Source: Macrothele yani (Eukaryota; Arthropoda; Arachnida; Araneae; Macrothelidae). Taken from it: a stretch of 64,000 nucleotides of DNA. Shown here in pieces: positions 34,085 to 45,692 of the stretch; position 1 is the first letter of the stretch; each line of letters opens with the position of its first letter. The position numbers and the translations under genes are program-made. The DNA lies in assembly GCA_039090855.1 (NCBI GenBank), contig CM077002.1:81348194-81412193 (forward strand), given 5' to 3'. The notes under the pieces are model-generated. The model saw only the letters and a program-made list of their open reading frames with translations, made no database searches and was not told where the DNA came from.

Positions 34085-35295
34085 TACACGGTCGAGTCAC
34101 ATTATTGTAACCACCAGCTAATATCCATAATAACAGCCGTGTGCAGCGCGGACAGCAGCTAGACGGGCTGGGAGTGACTCAATAAGGTCCTGGAAGGTGT
34201 TCACAGGTATGTGTAGCTATGCTGATGGCAGTGCATCCGACAGCTGCTGAAGCGTGCATGGTGAAGGATCCATAGAGTGAACAACACGATCGAGGTGCTC
34301 AATTGGGTTTAACTCGGGAGACTTAGGGGGCCAGGGAAGTACTTTGAACTCTTCATCGTGCTCTTCCAACCACCCTCGGACATTTCTAGCTGTATGGCAC
34401 GTCGCATTGTCGTGCTGAAAGATCCCATCCGCCCCAGGGAAGACAATCAGCATGTATGGGTGTACGTGATCTGCAAGGATGGATTCATAACGAATTTGGT
34501 CTGTTGTGCCTTCCACAGGTATGAGTGGACCCAGAGAATTTCACGAAAACATTCCCGACACCATAACGCTGCCTCCACCAGCTTGTGTTCTTCCAGCATT
34601 GGTTGAAGACTGTTTATTCTCCGATGTTTCTCGCCTTATACGCCAAAGTCCATCTGTCCGATGTAGCAGAAAACGTGACTCATCTGAGAAGGCAATCCTT
34701 TGTCAATCAGCGGAGGCCCAATTCCGATACTGCCGTGCAAATGCAAGCCTTTTCTGTCGATGCACCTTCGTTAGCATAAGTGCAGTCCCCATCCGTCTGC
34801 ATCGGAGCCCCATACGCAGCAAGGCTTGCTGAACTGTCGATTTAGGTACACTTCAGGTAGCCCCCTGGTTCATTTGGCCAGCGAGTTGCTGCACTGCAGC
34901 GTGTCGATCGGCCCTCACGCACCTTCGGAGCCAACGTTCGCTTCTCACATCAATGGCACGTGGTGCTCCGCAGTTTGCTCCTCGCTTATTTGCAATGGTG
35001 CCATTTCTCTAATCACGATACACTTTAAATACAGCAGCACGCAAACAGTTCACAAACTGGGCTCTTTCAGAAATACTGCCACCCTAGGCCCGAAAGCTGA
35101 TAATCAGCCCTTTTTCCAAATCTGATAAATCGCTCCTTTTATCCATGACAGCAACGAGTTATATGTTTTCAGAATGCCTACAGCACACGTTATATACATT
35201 CCAAGTCTGCTCACGACACGTACCTTCTTTCATTGGCTACGCACTATTGACGTCAAAAGTAGGAGGTGGTCACATTAATGTGACTGGACTGTGTA
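34085..35295 (-). mobile_element. Tc1-like DNA transposon, same family as the copy at 47.8 kb
   Basis: The left end after TA reads CACGGTCGAGTCACATTA. The right end is its inverse (TAATGTGACTGGACTGTG) followed by TA at 35294. Length is about 1.21 kb. Both ends and the transposase match the plus-strand element at 47837-49059, so the two are sister copies in opposite orientation. Confidence 0.92.
34120..35146 (-). pseudogene. Tc1-like transposase, several stops
   Basis: From ATG 35146 (MDKRSDLSDLEKGLIIS) the minus strand gives SISERAQFVNC, then stops, then VPKSTVQQALLRMGLRCRRM, RIAFSDESRFLLHRTDG (first Asp), QIRYESILADHVHPYMLIVF, IFQHDNATCHTARN (second Asp) and LPWPPKSPELNPIEHL (Glu), with a small deletion after IEHL. 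It ends around LPARLAAVRAAHGC. Four or more premature stops or indels are present. It keeps CGA where the sister at 48 kb has TGA, and so identifies that lesion. Confidence 0.9.
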
Positions 35296-35323
35296 TATAC
35301 ATGAATATTCATATTCAAGTACT

Positions 35324-35529
35324 TGTTTCTGTTTGTTTGGGGGTTTAACGACCACCGTGAGCAAATCAGTCGCACGTCCCTAATTTAGGTTCACTGGTTC
35401 CATGGAAGGGTGAGTGCCAGTGCCATAAGGCAGACACAACATCCATGCCTCATCGGGATTCGAACCCGGACTCTTATCGGACGAACGGTAAGAAGTAAGA
35501 GCTTAGACCACTGCGCCACCGGGGCTGCT
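35324..35529 (-). mobile_element. SINE, full length, with perfect 10-bp target duplication
   Basis: TTCAAGTACT occurs at 35314-35323 and 35530-35539. Between them the minus-strand SINE is complete: GGGGGTTTAACGACCACCGTG, CCCTAATTTAGGTTCACTGG, ATCCATGCCTCATCGGGATTCG (B box) and ACCACTGCGCCACCGGGGC (A-box end). The same 10-mer also occurs at 34022, left of the Tc1 element, where only the SINE 3' end follows. Confidence 0.93.
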
Positions 35530-35539
35530 TTCAAGTACT

Positions 35540-36329
35540 GTTCTTAGAAGGATTATATCCCACTGGCTGAGATATATGTGCCACTCTTTCTCTTTCAACG
35601 ATTACTTGTTTAAAAAAATGAAATAATATTGTGTAAAAAGAACTGAACTTAAGATTTCATGAGATGTGTTTTATCGAAGGCCGCGTTGCGATTCTTCTTT
35701 TTTTGATGGAGTTGAATTTTTGTTCTCACAGATATAGAGTAAATTTTTCGGTTATGCTACACTTTATCGTCATCTTCTACAACGATGCGACGCTGAAGAA
35801 AATAGAATATTTTTTCCTTTCTTACCTTTATATGACGAAAGTTTTCAAGTTGTCTTCTGCAAGGATGAATCAAAAAATAAGGTTACAAGGATTATCATTC
35901 AAGGAGAGTATTTTTACGAAATGTAAAGGTGCATATATGAAACGTACTTTTATGACACGTATCCGTGCATATATGAAATAAAAATTTATATTTCATAAAT
36001 ATATTTTGTGAAATGTGCGTAGATAGTAATTTATTCGAATGGCAATATTGTTCATCCTGTAAAAACATGCGCACATTGCAGCTCTCTTGTGGCAACTCAA
36101 AATGGCGATTGGGTTAGAACGTTGGTCTTACGAGGTGGCCCGAGATGTGTTTCGATTGTTGTAGGCTAAGAAAGTTTTAAGTGCTTATATAGCTAATTGA
36201 GGTATATTAGGGACGTGTAATGTCGCGTCAACATGTTGCAGGATCGTGTGGTAAGTAAGTGCCCGATAGCGAAAGTTTTAACGGAAGACAATCGCAGTAC
36301 AGTTCTAAACAGCTTCTCAACGGAAATCA
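35540..36329. other. No recognisable gene
   Basis: AT-rich. An open frame at 35664-35981 (105 codons) has no recognisable motif, and a short GCATATATGAAA duplication lies at 35929-35980. Confidence 0.5.
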
Positions 36330-37650
36330 AAACGGAACGAATTAATGGAATATAATTTTTCTAAGTTATTCACAGTCAATGGAACCGGTTAGAAAAAATA
36401 TCCACGGGATTTCTACAAGCGACAAAATATCCAGAAATAGACACAGCTACTTCCCACCAGCGGATAAAAAGTATGTTATAAATATTAGCAAATTGTGCTC
36501 AAAACATTTCTCATAGCAGAATGAACATATCAGAGAATCACGACTACAGACAAAGGGATTTTCAAATCAAACAGTTAGTAGAAGAAATACAGATGGAAAC
36601 ATGACATGAGTCTACATCCCATAACGGATGGATTTTACACATTGAAAACGTTAAAAAAATGTGAAAAGTTTTCTTCATAGCAAAAACTACGATAAGGAAT
36701 TTTTAAACACGTGTCCTGAAAGCACAGATAGAAGGAAATATATTTTGGCATCTACACTCCTAGTGGTACATTATTTAAAGAGGATAATATTCCACATCTT
36801 TATGGTAACAAATGACATTTAGTGAAACAATAAATTTTTCAGTAGGGTTTTTAGAAGCAGAAATACGGCTGCAAACGTAAGTACAAAAACAGCACCTAGA
36901 GACAGAACTGTGAACTTCAGAAAAAATTCCACAAATACAAACAAAGTGTTACACAAGGTAAATGGTATTCGGTGTTAAACGTATTTTTTTTAAATCGGAC
37001 ATTTAGAAGCAGAGATATAGAGAAAAACAGATTAAATATTTGCACCCCCTAGCGGGGAAATTATGCATTATTTTGGGAAGGAAATACACATTAACAGTTT
37101 TAATAGTTAGTAGTTATCTGACCAAAAAAAAAAATTCAATCGGATGTTTTGTCACGGCAGATATTGCTGCAAATATTCTGTAAACTGAAGCGTAAACTTA
37201 CGTCCTTTAATCGCCACTTGTACGAGAAAAATAACTGAAATTATGTGCAAAACATTTCGTTGCAGTAACGCTCTCCGATAAAGAAAGAATTTTTCGAATC
37301 GGGCTCTTAGAAGGAGAGATATCGACAAAGATAAGATATACAGCGATATGTTAAGCCGAAGGTATTCTCAAAAGGTTTTCCGTGATGAGCGGTATCGTTT
37401 CACGAAGGAATTTTCAAAATCAAGTTTTCAGAAGCGCAGATATTGCTGAAAATACATTAGAAACAGAAAAATGAAGTAACACCCCCAGATGGCCAGAACA
37501 TTCTTTAACAATAATTAGAAATTATATGGAGAACACTTTCCACCAAGAGCTCTATCCGACGCAGAAGTGTTTTTTCAAATAGGAGTTTTAGAAGCATAGA
37601 TATCGGGAAAATTGCGATTTTCCTTTAGTCCTCCTAACGAAGTTTTACAA
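36330..37650 (+). repeat. Diverged copy of the 457-bp-type higher-order repeat
   Basis: It starts with a segment matching the head of the other two copies (CAGTCAATGGAACCGGTTAG near 36372). It then carries repeated TTTAGAAGCAGA/AATACG-type boxes and one clear GCACCCCCTAGCGG at 37042. Spacing is irregular and similarity much lower than in the arrays at 20-22.7 and 38.6-40.1 kb. It is an older member of the same family. Confidence 0.65.
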
Positions 37651-38565
37651 GATTCAACAGTTATTTCCAGGATAGGGTTTTGGTGAAAAACAGAAAGTGC
37701 TGTTCATCGTAGTAGCAGTTTTTCTCTTTTCAAGATTGCACATTCTCTTCTGAAAGAACAGCGCTCAAAACATTTTTGAATGTCCTGTGAAGAAAATTAT
37801 TAGGTTACATTTCCAAGAAAGATAAGTTTTGATTCCTTAGTTTTTCCAGGAAATGGGCTGTTTCGAAATTTCATGCAGGAACCTCTAATCACAGAAAAAT
37901 AAGTGTAATTAGCTGGATAGTTCAAGAGAAATGTGGCATACGTACATAAATTGCACAACTTGAGCATGACAGTTCATTTTCTGCGAAGAGTAAGCTAACC
38001 GATATGAATTAATAATGGCGCACGATCTGGTTAATTGAAATGAAACGACACACAATTCATTTGTTCAAGGAAACAACATACAGTTGTATTCTAAAGAATG
38101 AGTCTTCTCGAAATATGATTAACTTAATTTATTCCCTGAAAAGCAATAGACACTCATATTTTATATACGATTAAGGCGATTAACTGGAAGTATGTAAGGA
38201 AATGGTGGTCTTTAATCTCTATCTTCTTTCACCGTTTGTTCCCTATGATGTTACGACTTTTCATAATCAGTGCACTGAATAACCAGCTTCATTCGAATTC
38301 CGATTGATTTTGTAAGACCTGAGAAGGCAAATGAAATTTTCGAATTTTTGACTTCCCTAAGAAAAGTGATTTCACGGATTGTGTACAAAATAGTTAAAAG
38401 GGTGACCAGTTAAAAACCAAACCATTATGCTGAAACCACTATGGAGAATAGTTTTTTCTTCCTCATCAGGAAGTCATTTCCTGTGTACGGCATTTGTTTT
38501 GACTACTGCCATGAGTTGGACAAGTTCCTGTCGGTGATCGAAAAGAAAAGAAAACACGAAAGATG
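37651..38565. other. No recognisable gene
   Basis: AT-rich sequence lying between an old and a younger copy of the same repeat family. No motif seen. Confidence 0.5.
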
Positions 38566-40140
38566 ACGCCAAATTTTCGGGTGTAATAAGCACGTTCTTT
38601 GAATCTGTTCCGAAGCAAATTAAATTTATCAAAGCTATTCAAAGTCGATGGAACCGGTATGGAAAACAATAGATCTGACGAAAGAAAGATTTTCAATCGG
38701 GTTTTTAATCCCTCAGATATTGCAGTAAACGGAATCGTGAGCTTACGAACTCTTAGAAACAGAGATATCGACAAAAATAAGATGTGACTTTACGTCCCCT
38801 GGTGGGAAAACCATGCATTATTTTAGGAAGAAAGTATTCTCAAAAGGTTTATCCATATAAGCGGTATCGGTCCAAGAAAAAAAAATTAGTCGAGTTTCCA
38901 GGAACCCAGATTTTGCTACAAATACATCAGAAGCAGAAATTAACACTTATGACTCCTGGTGGCCTAACCATTTTTTACCAAACCTTAGAAATTATATGAA
39001 AAATGTTTTCCATCAGGTCTTGTTGGCGATACAGGAATAATTTTTTAAATCGGAGCTTTCGGAGCAGAAATAACGCATAAAACACAATTTACCTTTGTGC
39101 CCCCTAGCGGAAAGTCAATGATTTACTTGTAAATTTTGAATTTATAGGGAAAACATTTCGCATCGGAAACATTATCCAACAAAGAAGGAATTTTTCAAAT
39201 CGGACTTTTAGAATTAGAGATATTGACAAAAATAAGATATACATCTACGCCCTCTGGCGTAGAAACCATGCATTATTTTAGGAAGAAGATGTTCCTAAAA
39301 GGTTTGTCGACGTGAGTAGTATCAGTCAATAAACGACTTTTTTTTCAATCGAGATTTTAGAAGCTCATATTTTGCTGCAAATACATCAAAAGCGGAAACT
39401 AAGACTTACGTCACCTGGTGGCCAAACCATGTTTTTACAAAAATTAGAAATTATGTGCTAACGATTTCCCATCAGGAGCTGTATCCGGTGCAGAAAGAAG
39501 TTTTCAAATCGGAGATTTAGAAGCAGAGATACAGGGGGAAACGCAATTTACCTCTACGCCCCCTAGCGGAAAGTCTATGAATTTACTTGAACATTTTGAA
39601 ATTATATGAACCACATGTCACACTAGAAACACTATCCAACAAAGAAGTAATTTTTCAAATCTGACTACCAGAAGTAGAGATATTGACAAAAATAAGATAT
39701 ACAACTACGTCCCCTGGCGTAGAAACCATGCCCAATTTTAAGAAGAAAATGTTTCTAAACGGTTTGTCCACATGAGTAGTATCGGGCAACAATCGACGTT
39801 TTTTTCAATCCAGAATTTAGAAGCTCATATTTTGCTGCAAATAAATCAGAAGCGGAAATAAAGATTTACGCCGCCTGGTGGCCAAACCATTCTTTTACAA
39901 AAATTAGAAATTATGTACAAACAATTTCCCATCAGTAGCTATATCCGGTGCAGAAAGAATTTTTCAAATCGAAGATTTAGAAGCAGAGATATACGGGGGA
40001 ATGCAATTTACCATTACGCCCCCTAGTGGAAAGTCTATGAATTACTTGAAAAATTTGAAATTATATGAAAAACATGTCACACGGAAAACGCCATCCAACA
40101 AAGAAGGAATTTTTCAAATCGGACTCATAGAAGTAGAGAA
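38566..40140 (+). repeat. Second copy of the 457-bp-type higher-order repeat, 3'-truncated
   Basis: The head matches the 20.1 kb copy closely (TTTTCGGGTGTAATAAGCAC at 38574, then AAATTTATCAAAGCTATTCA). The CCCCTAGCGG / CCCTGGCGTAG / CCTGGTGGCC boxes follow in the same three-monomer order, with units marked near 39075, 39540 and 39995. It stops abruptly near 40140 and lacks the GGAC tract, terminal hairpin and inverted 13-mer seen at 22.7 kb. The array holds about 3.4 units. Confidence 0.88.
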
Positions 40141-42199
40141 AACTAGGTGGGGATTCTTAAGCATAAAGCTTCCTTCAACCCACAACTAAAAAGCACATAA
40201 CAAAATATTCCCCATAGTCTTAAGCGAGAGAGTCTTGTGGAGACTATCGCAAGCTTGAGAATGAATTCTGAATGATTTATTTTCTGTAGTATACACGCAA
40301 CTAGTTTAAAACAAAGCAAGAAAGATTGGTAAAAAAAGAAAAATTAAAACAGATTCCAAAACATTAAATAGGAAGTTTTTTAATGAACGATAATTTTAGG
40401 AGCTGCCAAAATTCACGTTGTTTAAAAATTTTCATCACTGTTACACAAAGAAGAGGATAAATGTTTAGATTATGAAACACCTGAAATATAAGGTTAGAAC
40501 CGGACATATTTTATGATGTTAGCTGATACAAAACACTACGACAGATCCGCCAAATGTTACTCTTACTTTTACATTTCAAATCGCAATTTTAGGAGGCCAC
40601 CAGTACATCTGCATATAAACAATGAGCTGCGGAAATGTATTGACGAAATCTGTCTATTACAGGAAACGTGTCTGGAATTGCCAGAACGAAATCTGAGTGA
40701 AAATTAATTGTCTGAACGAAGCGTGAGAGGGATTCTGGAAAATCATTACGTTTCATGCGAACACCGTGTGCTGGCAAACCAACGATGGGAAACTGTTGAA
40801 TGGTACCAACTGGAACAATTCCCGTGATGAGTGAGAGTGCTTTGCAAGTTTGCGGTAATTACACGTACAGGCTGAGAAATGTTGACCTTGCATCTATCTG
40901 TGTCTGTGCAGAGAGAGAAAGAGAGCGAAAAAGCAGGCACGCTTTTCGCCGTCGCTGCATTACAATAACAACGATATAGAGAAAAACTAGAATTGATCAA
41001 AGGATAAACATTTTGCGATGTGCAAGAGTTTGCAGGCCCGTTTTGGCCAAAGGAAATGCCTTAAGCTGAATTACTCAGAGAAAGAAATGATTTATTTTCC
41101 AGTGTTTTAAATGAAAATGTCATCACTACATTCGTTTGTATTTCTAGCAGAATTTATACAAAATAACAAGCGGACATAACTCTAGGTTAGGCAGAATTTG
41201 ACTGCAGTGATGTTCGGTAAGTTCGAAAAAAAAACTGAATGGTATCCTGCAGTTTAGATAATTCCACTTCACCAAAATACTGTAAGGTATATAAATAAAG
41301 TACCCCAGACAGAAAAGTGAATGTATTTAGAAAGTATGTCACGCACTGTATTTCGCAGAAATGTCTGTATCTAATCTTTGTTCTTTCAGTAGTTCCAGAA
41401 CGTCATTTCATGACAAGTCAAAAAGTTAATATCTGTGTTGATCTAAATTTAATGAAATATCTGTAAACCTATGCCCAAAAATTATTCAAACCAATGAACA
41501 AACGTGAAGTGGTCCATACAAAATGTATATTAAGGCAAAACATCATGTTTCTACAGCATTTTTTCTCATCTTACCATTTGGAGAACTGCTGCTAAAAGCT
41601 CTTTCAAAAGTTAAAGAACATGATACTGTCACCACGCCAAGTCCCGGTGGGAACTTGAGGGGCATAGATTTTGTTAATGAATTCCGATCATCTAGATTGG
41701 CAACAATGACACTGGGTTTCCTAGTATAGGTGACCCAGTCTCATCGTTGGGACTTAAAAGCGTTGTGATTCATATGAGCTCGTACGAGGTTGTCGCAAGA
41801 ACTCATATGCCGCAAAAGAAATTAAATTTAAAAAAGAACTAACAATTCGGTTATGTGCTTGAATAGGGGTATCTGTAAAGGAAGAAAACTATGGCTTATT
41901 TTAAACTAATACACAGACACTCGTACCCATTAGCAGAGCAGCGTGAAGAAAAACACGTTGATTTAAGAAAACAAATATAAAATTTATTTGCTGTATAAGG
42001 TTTAATCTTAGAACAATTTAAATGGTGAGACCGGTTTAAATTATAACACATCTCTACGAAAGGAAGTTATGGTTTACTTGAGAAAATGTAAAAACTACCA
42101 ATATCCCTAACAATCTAACCAGTACGGGGTGAGCAATAAGGGGTCATTTCTAAAACTTAACTGAATACTCAGCATGCAAGGGATTGAAATATTAGGATG
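40141..42199. other. No recognisable gene
   Basis: AT-rich DNA with short unsupported frames (40513-40707, 41523-41729). A weak inverted repeat CATATGAGCTC...GAACTCATATG lies at 41771-41812. Confidence 0.5.
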
Positions 42200-43200
42200 A
42201 TGTCTTACCCTATATAGAACTTCTGTTAAGCTCATCGATCCGGTGGTTGAGGAAGACGCTGGTGGTCTGGTGTCCGTGGCTGATTTTCGTGGCTTTTATC
42301 CTCCGTGGATAAAACACAGCCGATGGTTTCTCGGAACTTTACTGTTCTACAGTTCTTGATTTCAAGTCGACGGACTTCTGGCACTCCGCATAGTTTGGCA
42401 TTTCTTTGCCTACCCCGTCTCTCCCTCTCTCTCTCCGGTTTTCGCTCCTATATTTTTCTCTCCTCCGTCCATGTTTTTCGTTCTTTTTCGTCCTTTTTTC
42501 CCCTCCTTTTTTTCCTCTGTTGTGAAATTTTAAGTTTCTGCTTATATTCTAGTTTTCGCTTTCCCTTCTCGCCCTGCGGCTAGGCGTGTCCTTTTCCTCG
42601 AGAAAACGTCCCTCGCACCACCATTGGTTCTGGATTTCCGCCCCTCGTACGCAAGTCGACCGCTTGTCCAGTGGCAACTGACCAGTGGCTACCTTGGGGC
42701 AGATGTTCCCTGGCCTGCTGACCATCTGCTGAGCTAAGCCCTTTAAAAATTTATTTGGCCGTAACTGTCACCCCGTTGTTGGGTTCTATTATAGTAGACT
42801 CCGAGCAAACCCTTTTTAAAACTTGAAAACTGCTCGAAGTCACGTATGCCCGACTGAAATATGTTCTCCGACAACGCTCTTGGGTAACATTTATTGCCTA
42901 GCCTTAGCTTCTTACCGCTTTAAGCTTTCTTTCTTAAATTTTCGTCGTGTAGCCACCGCAACGCCATTGTTGTTTCGGAAGCATTGTGCAATTCGTAATG
43001 CTGTTGCTTCTCACATGCCGGGAATGGAAGAAAATGCCTTTCGCCTAGTTTCCGAAATTTTGCACCTGGCCTGGCGCTTTCAACTAAGATCTCCTTTCCT
43101 CCGTGGAAGGGGAAAAATGGAGAAAAGAGAAGAAACGAACCCCGCGACTCCCTATGCGCCTGGGTTGGGATGACAGCTCGTGCACCTAATTAAAAATTAC
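42200..43200. other. GC-richer, pyrimidine-rich tract of unknown origin
   Basis: The segment is clearly less AT-rich than its surroundings. It contains a TC-rich run at 42416-42520 and sharp edges near 42230 and 43190, the latter followed by a short AT-only palindromic patch (TTAATTAATT). The open frames 42305-42583 (92 codons, rich in Phe, Ser and Leu from the pyrimidine bias) and 42823-43173 (116 codons) have no motif I recognise. It could be the 5' leader of a LINE, a host exon or CpG-rich regulatory DNA. I cannot decide. Confidence 0.4.
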
Positions 43201-43559
43201 TCCAATTAGGCGGTCACGTAATTAATTATGTTAATTAATTACCATAATTAAAAACAATTAATTTTGTACTTGAATACCAAATTGGAGAATTTCTATACCG
43301 AAAGCAATGTGCCCGAAATTAGAATAATTGTTGCGGCAACAATACTTTTTGAAAGAAAAATGGCAAGCGTTAAAATGAGCTAGCCACTGTCTTTGGTTTG
43401 TTTTACTTTTTCTAACTTTCAAGAACTTTTAACTAGCATATGATACCTGTTAGTGCTTATAGTCCAAGAAAATAGAACTTGAATCGGTAACTAATTCAGA
43501 CCAAAATATTTTTTGGTGCAAGAGTTCTACTTGAGTCTCTGATATTATATCAATCCGAG

Positions 43560-43990
43560 GTTATCGGAGTTTCACTACAGCTGCCATCTTGAAAAAAACC
43601 GAATATACCACGCTTTTTTACGAGTTTCGCATTTTTTTCTGAAACCGTTCGTTCTACTCATATGATGCAATGAACATTTTTGTAAAGCATGAAATTTCGC
43701 GTAAAATGACATCAAAAACCTTAAAATTGATGTAGTGTTAACACGAGGACAGACGGTTTTCCAAAAACAGAACAAACGAAAAATCAATTTGTTTAACAGT
43801 TTTTTGTATTTTTCTTGGCTTCAGTCGTGCCTAGTCAAAGTTTACACACGTTCTTTTCAAAAACCATTAAAATGTTAGACATTCGTCATAAATGACCCAA
43901 AGGACGTTGTAATTGGTACAGAGGTAACGTAAGGAGAGATGGTTTTCTGAATCACGGCAATAATGTGCACCAGAACAAGATTCGTTCGTG
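43560..43990 (-). repeat. Unclassified dispersed repeat, copy 1
   Basis: On the minus strand this matches the plus-strand stretch 56360-56690: AAGAAAAATACAAA, GTTTTTGGAAAACCGTCT (GGTTTTGGAATACCGTCT there), GATGTCATTTTACG and CTACAAAAATGT-type blocks follow in the same order and spacing over about 300 bp. The conceptual peptides also agree (VSFY-KF--LQKC). No family is recognised. The match shows it is an interspersed repeat rather than unique DNA. Confidence 0.75.
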
Positions 43991-44127
43991 TTGCTCGGAT
44001 CATTTACGTCGAATTTAAAACTATGTAAAGACAATATGCATTTATAATTTAAAAAAAAAAGAACTATTTTCTCGCCACTGAGGAGATGCAATGCATTGCG
44101 TGTTTTGTTTTTTCATTATTTTTTTTA

Positions 44128-44360
44128 TTGGAGGTTTTTTTTTTTTTTTTTATTGGAGGTTTAACGACCACCGTGAGCAACTCAACGGGCTATAAGCAGT
44201 CGCCCGTCCCTAATTTAGGGTCACTGGTTCCAGGGAAGGGAGAGAGCCAGTGCCGTAAGACAAACACAACATCCATGCCTGACCGGGATTCGAACCCGGA
44301 CCCCTTACGGACGAATGATCAGAGGCCATCGCTTAGACCACTGCGCCACCGGGGCGGCTT
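44128..44360 (-). mobile_element. SINE, full length, inserted at the tail of another SINE fragment
   Basis: ATTGGAGGTTT plus a T run (44128-44151) is a stub of one SINE 3' end. It is followed by a complete minus-strand copy: GGAGGTTTAACGACCACCGTG, AATTTAGGGTCACTGGTTCC, CATGCCTGACCGGGATTCG (B box), CAGAGGCCATCGCTTAGACC and CTGCGCCACCGGGGCGGC. It is very close to the family consensus, so relatively young. A boxes, B boxes and the tail are all present. Confidence 0.92.
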
Positions 44361-44567
44361 ATTGGAGGTTTAACGACAACCATGAACAACTCAATGGGCT
44401 ATAAGCAGTCGCCCGTCCCTAATTTAGGGTCACTGGCTCCAGGGAAGGGAGAGGACTAGTGCCGTAAGACAATCACAACATCCATGCCTCACCGGGATTC
44501 GAACACGGACCCCTTTCGGACGAATTATCAGAGGCCATTGCTTAGACCACTGACCCACCGGGGCGGC
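44361..44567 (-). mobile_element. SINE, full length, in tandem with the previous copy
   Basis: It directly follows the upstream copy in the same orientation: GGAGGTTTAACGACAACCATG, CTATAAGCAGTCGCCCGTCC, GGATTCGAACACGGACCCC (B box with one change) and CACTGACCCACCGGGGCGGCC. The head-to-tail arrangement fits insertion of one SINE into the A tail of the next. Confidence 0.92.
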
Positions 44568-45641
44568 CATCATTTTTTCTTTAAATAGTATGTCCATTCT
44601 TTAGGTTTTATCCACGATGTCTTATCTGCCTTTAATTTTTCATGATGGGAATACTTTTTCGTTTCTTTCGTCCATTAAAATCGAGATGTTACAATGGCCG
44701 TCATCAAAAGAGAAAAACCCGTCGGTGTTTTGCGTAGTTCCAAGCGGGGAGTCAGCGGAAGATTTGTGAACATGCATACTCTTGTGACGTACTATGCGAC
44801 ATGACGTAGATTTCGTTCTACTGAACTGACGTTGGAGTCAAATCGACAATGAAGCAGCGTTAAGCCTGCTGACGTAGTTCAGTTGGGAGAACAGCCACTG
44901 CAGAGTAAGACGTGGGTGTGAGTCACAACCTCCAAAAGATGATATGTTATACCCTCAGCATCGGGATTACACAAAGAAGGGATCTCGTTATTGAGTTCTT
45001 CATCATAAGTAGGAAATGTTTCATAATCATGTCCGTAACTTTCACTGTCGCCTTAAAAAACGTATTCACTGATTGAGTCTCCAGAGGAAGTTCCTTTCTG
45101 ACATTTAACATCATCAGGTAGTGGAAGATGTAACTCTAGTAAGAAATCGTCATTAGGATCATCTATTTCATCAAAATCTTTGTTGTTACTGAATTCACTT
45201 GTAAAAGTTTGAGAAAATGGCTTGAAGTATTGGATGCCCAGTTTGGCATTATCACTTCTGCTCTCGATTTCTTGATAATGGAAATTTAATTGTATGATAC
45301 GTTCTTGAAGAGTATTTATATGTCCAATTCAGAAAGAATTAGCTTCGAACTCTTCTGGCAGGTTTTCTGTTTCTTTATGGTCGGCGGGTTTAATTTTCAA
45401 TAAAGTTATTTCTATTACGGTTTGCGTCAACAAGTGTGTGCGAAGAGCTCTCGCATAATGATGCCCTCGTAATAACTTCGGCCTTTGATTTTGATGCGTG
45501 GGCAAGACTCCATATTCCCAGTAATTCCCTCTCTACCATAATATAACCGGCTGATCCTGGGAAAGACATTAACAAGCGGAAGACTCTTTCAAATATTACA
45601 ACTTTTGATAAATCAGGGACACTTCCTTGACTAGCTCTATT
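44568..45641. other. No recognisable gene
   Basis: AT-rich. A weakly tRNA-like stretch at 44873-44945 is discussed among the rejected items. The 45390-45728 minus frame spans a tandem duplication and the edge of a Tc1 element and is not a gene. Confidence 0.5.
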
Positions 45642-45692
45642 AAGACTTTTTTGTGCCGTTACATATATAAGACTTTTTTGTGCCGTTACATA
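45642..45692. repeat. Perfect 27-bp-period duplication abutting a Tc1 end
   Basis: AAGACTTTTTTGTGCCGTTACATA at 45642-45665 is repeated exactly at 45669-45692. The second copy ends at the TA that serves as the Tc1 target duplication (45691-45692). Confidence 0.93.

Noticed and set aside
42305..42583. Ser/Phe/Leu-rich 92-codon frame
   Set aside because: Its composition is produced by the pyrimidine-rich tract it overlaps.
44873..44945. tRNA-like sequence (GTTC-AGTTGGGA-GAAC D arm and a GGTGTGAGTCACAACC B-box-like stretch)
   Set aside because: The acceptor stem does not pair and the anticodon arm is absent. It may be an old tRNA-derived SINE, but the evidence is too thin to list as a gene or element.
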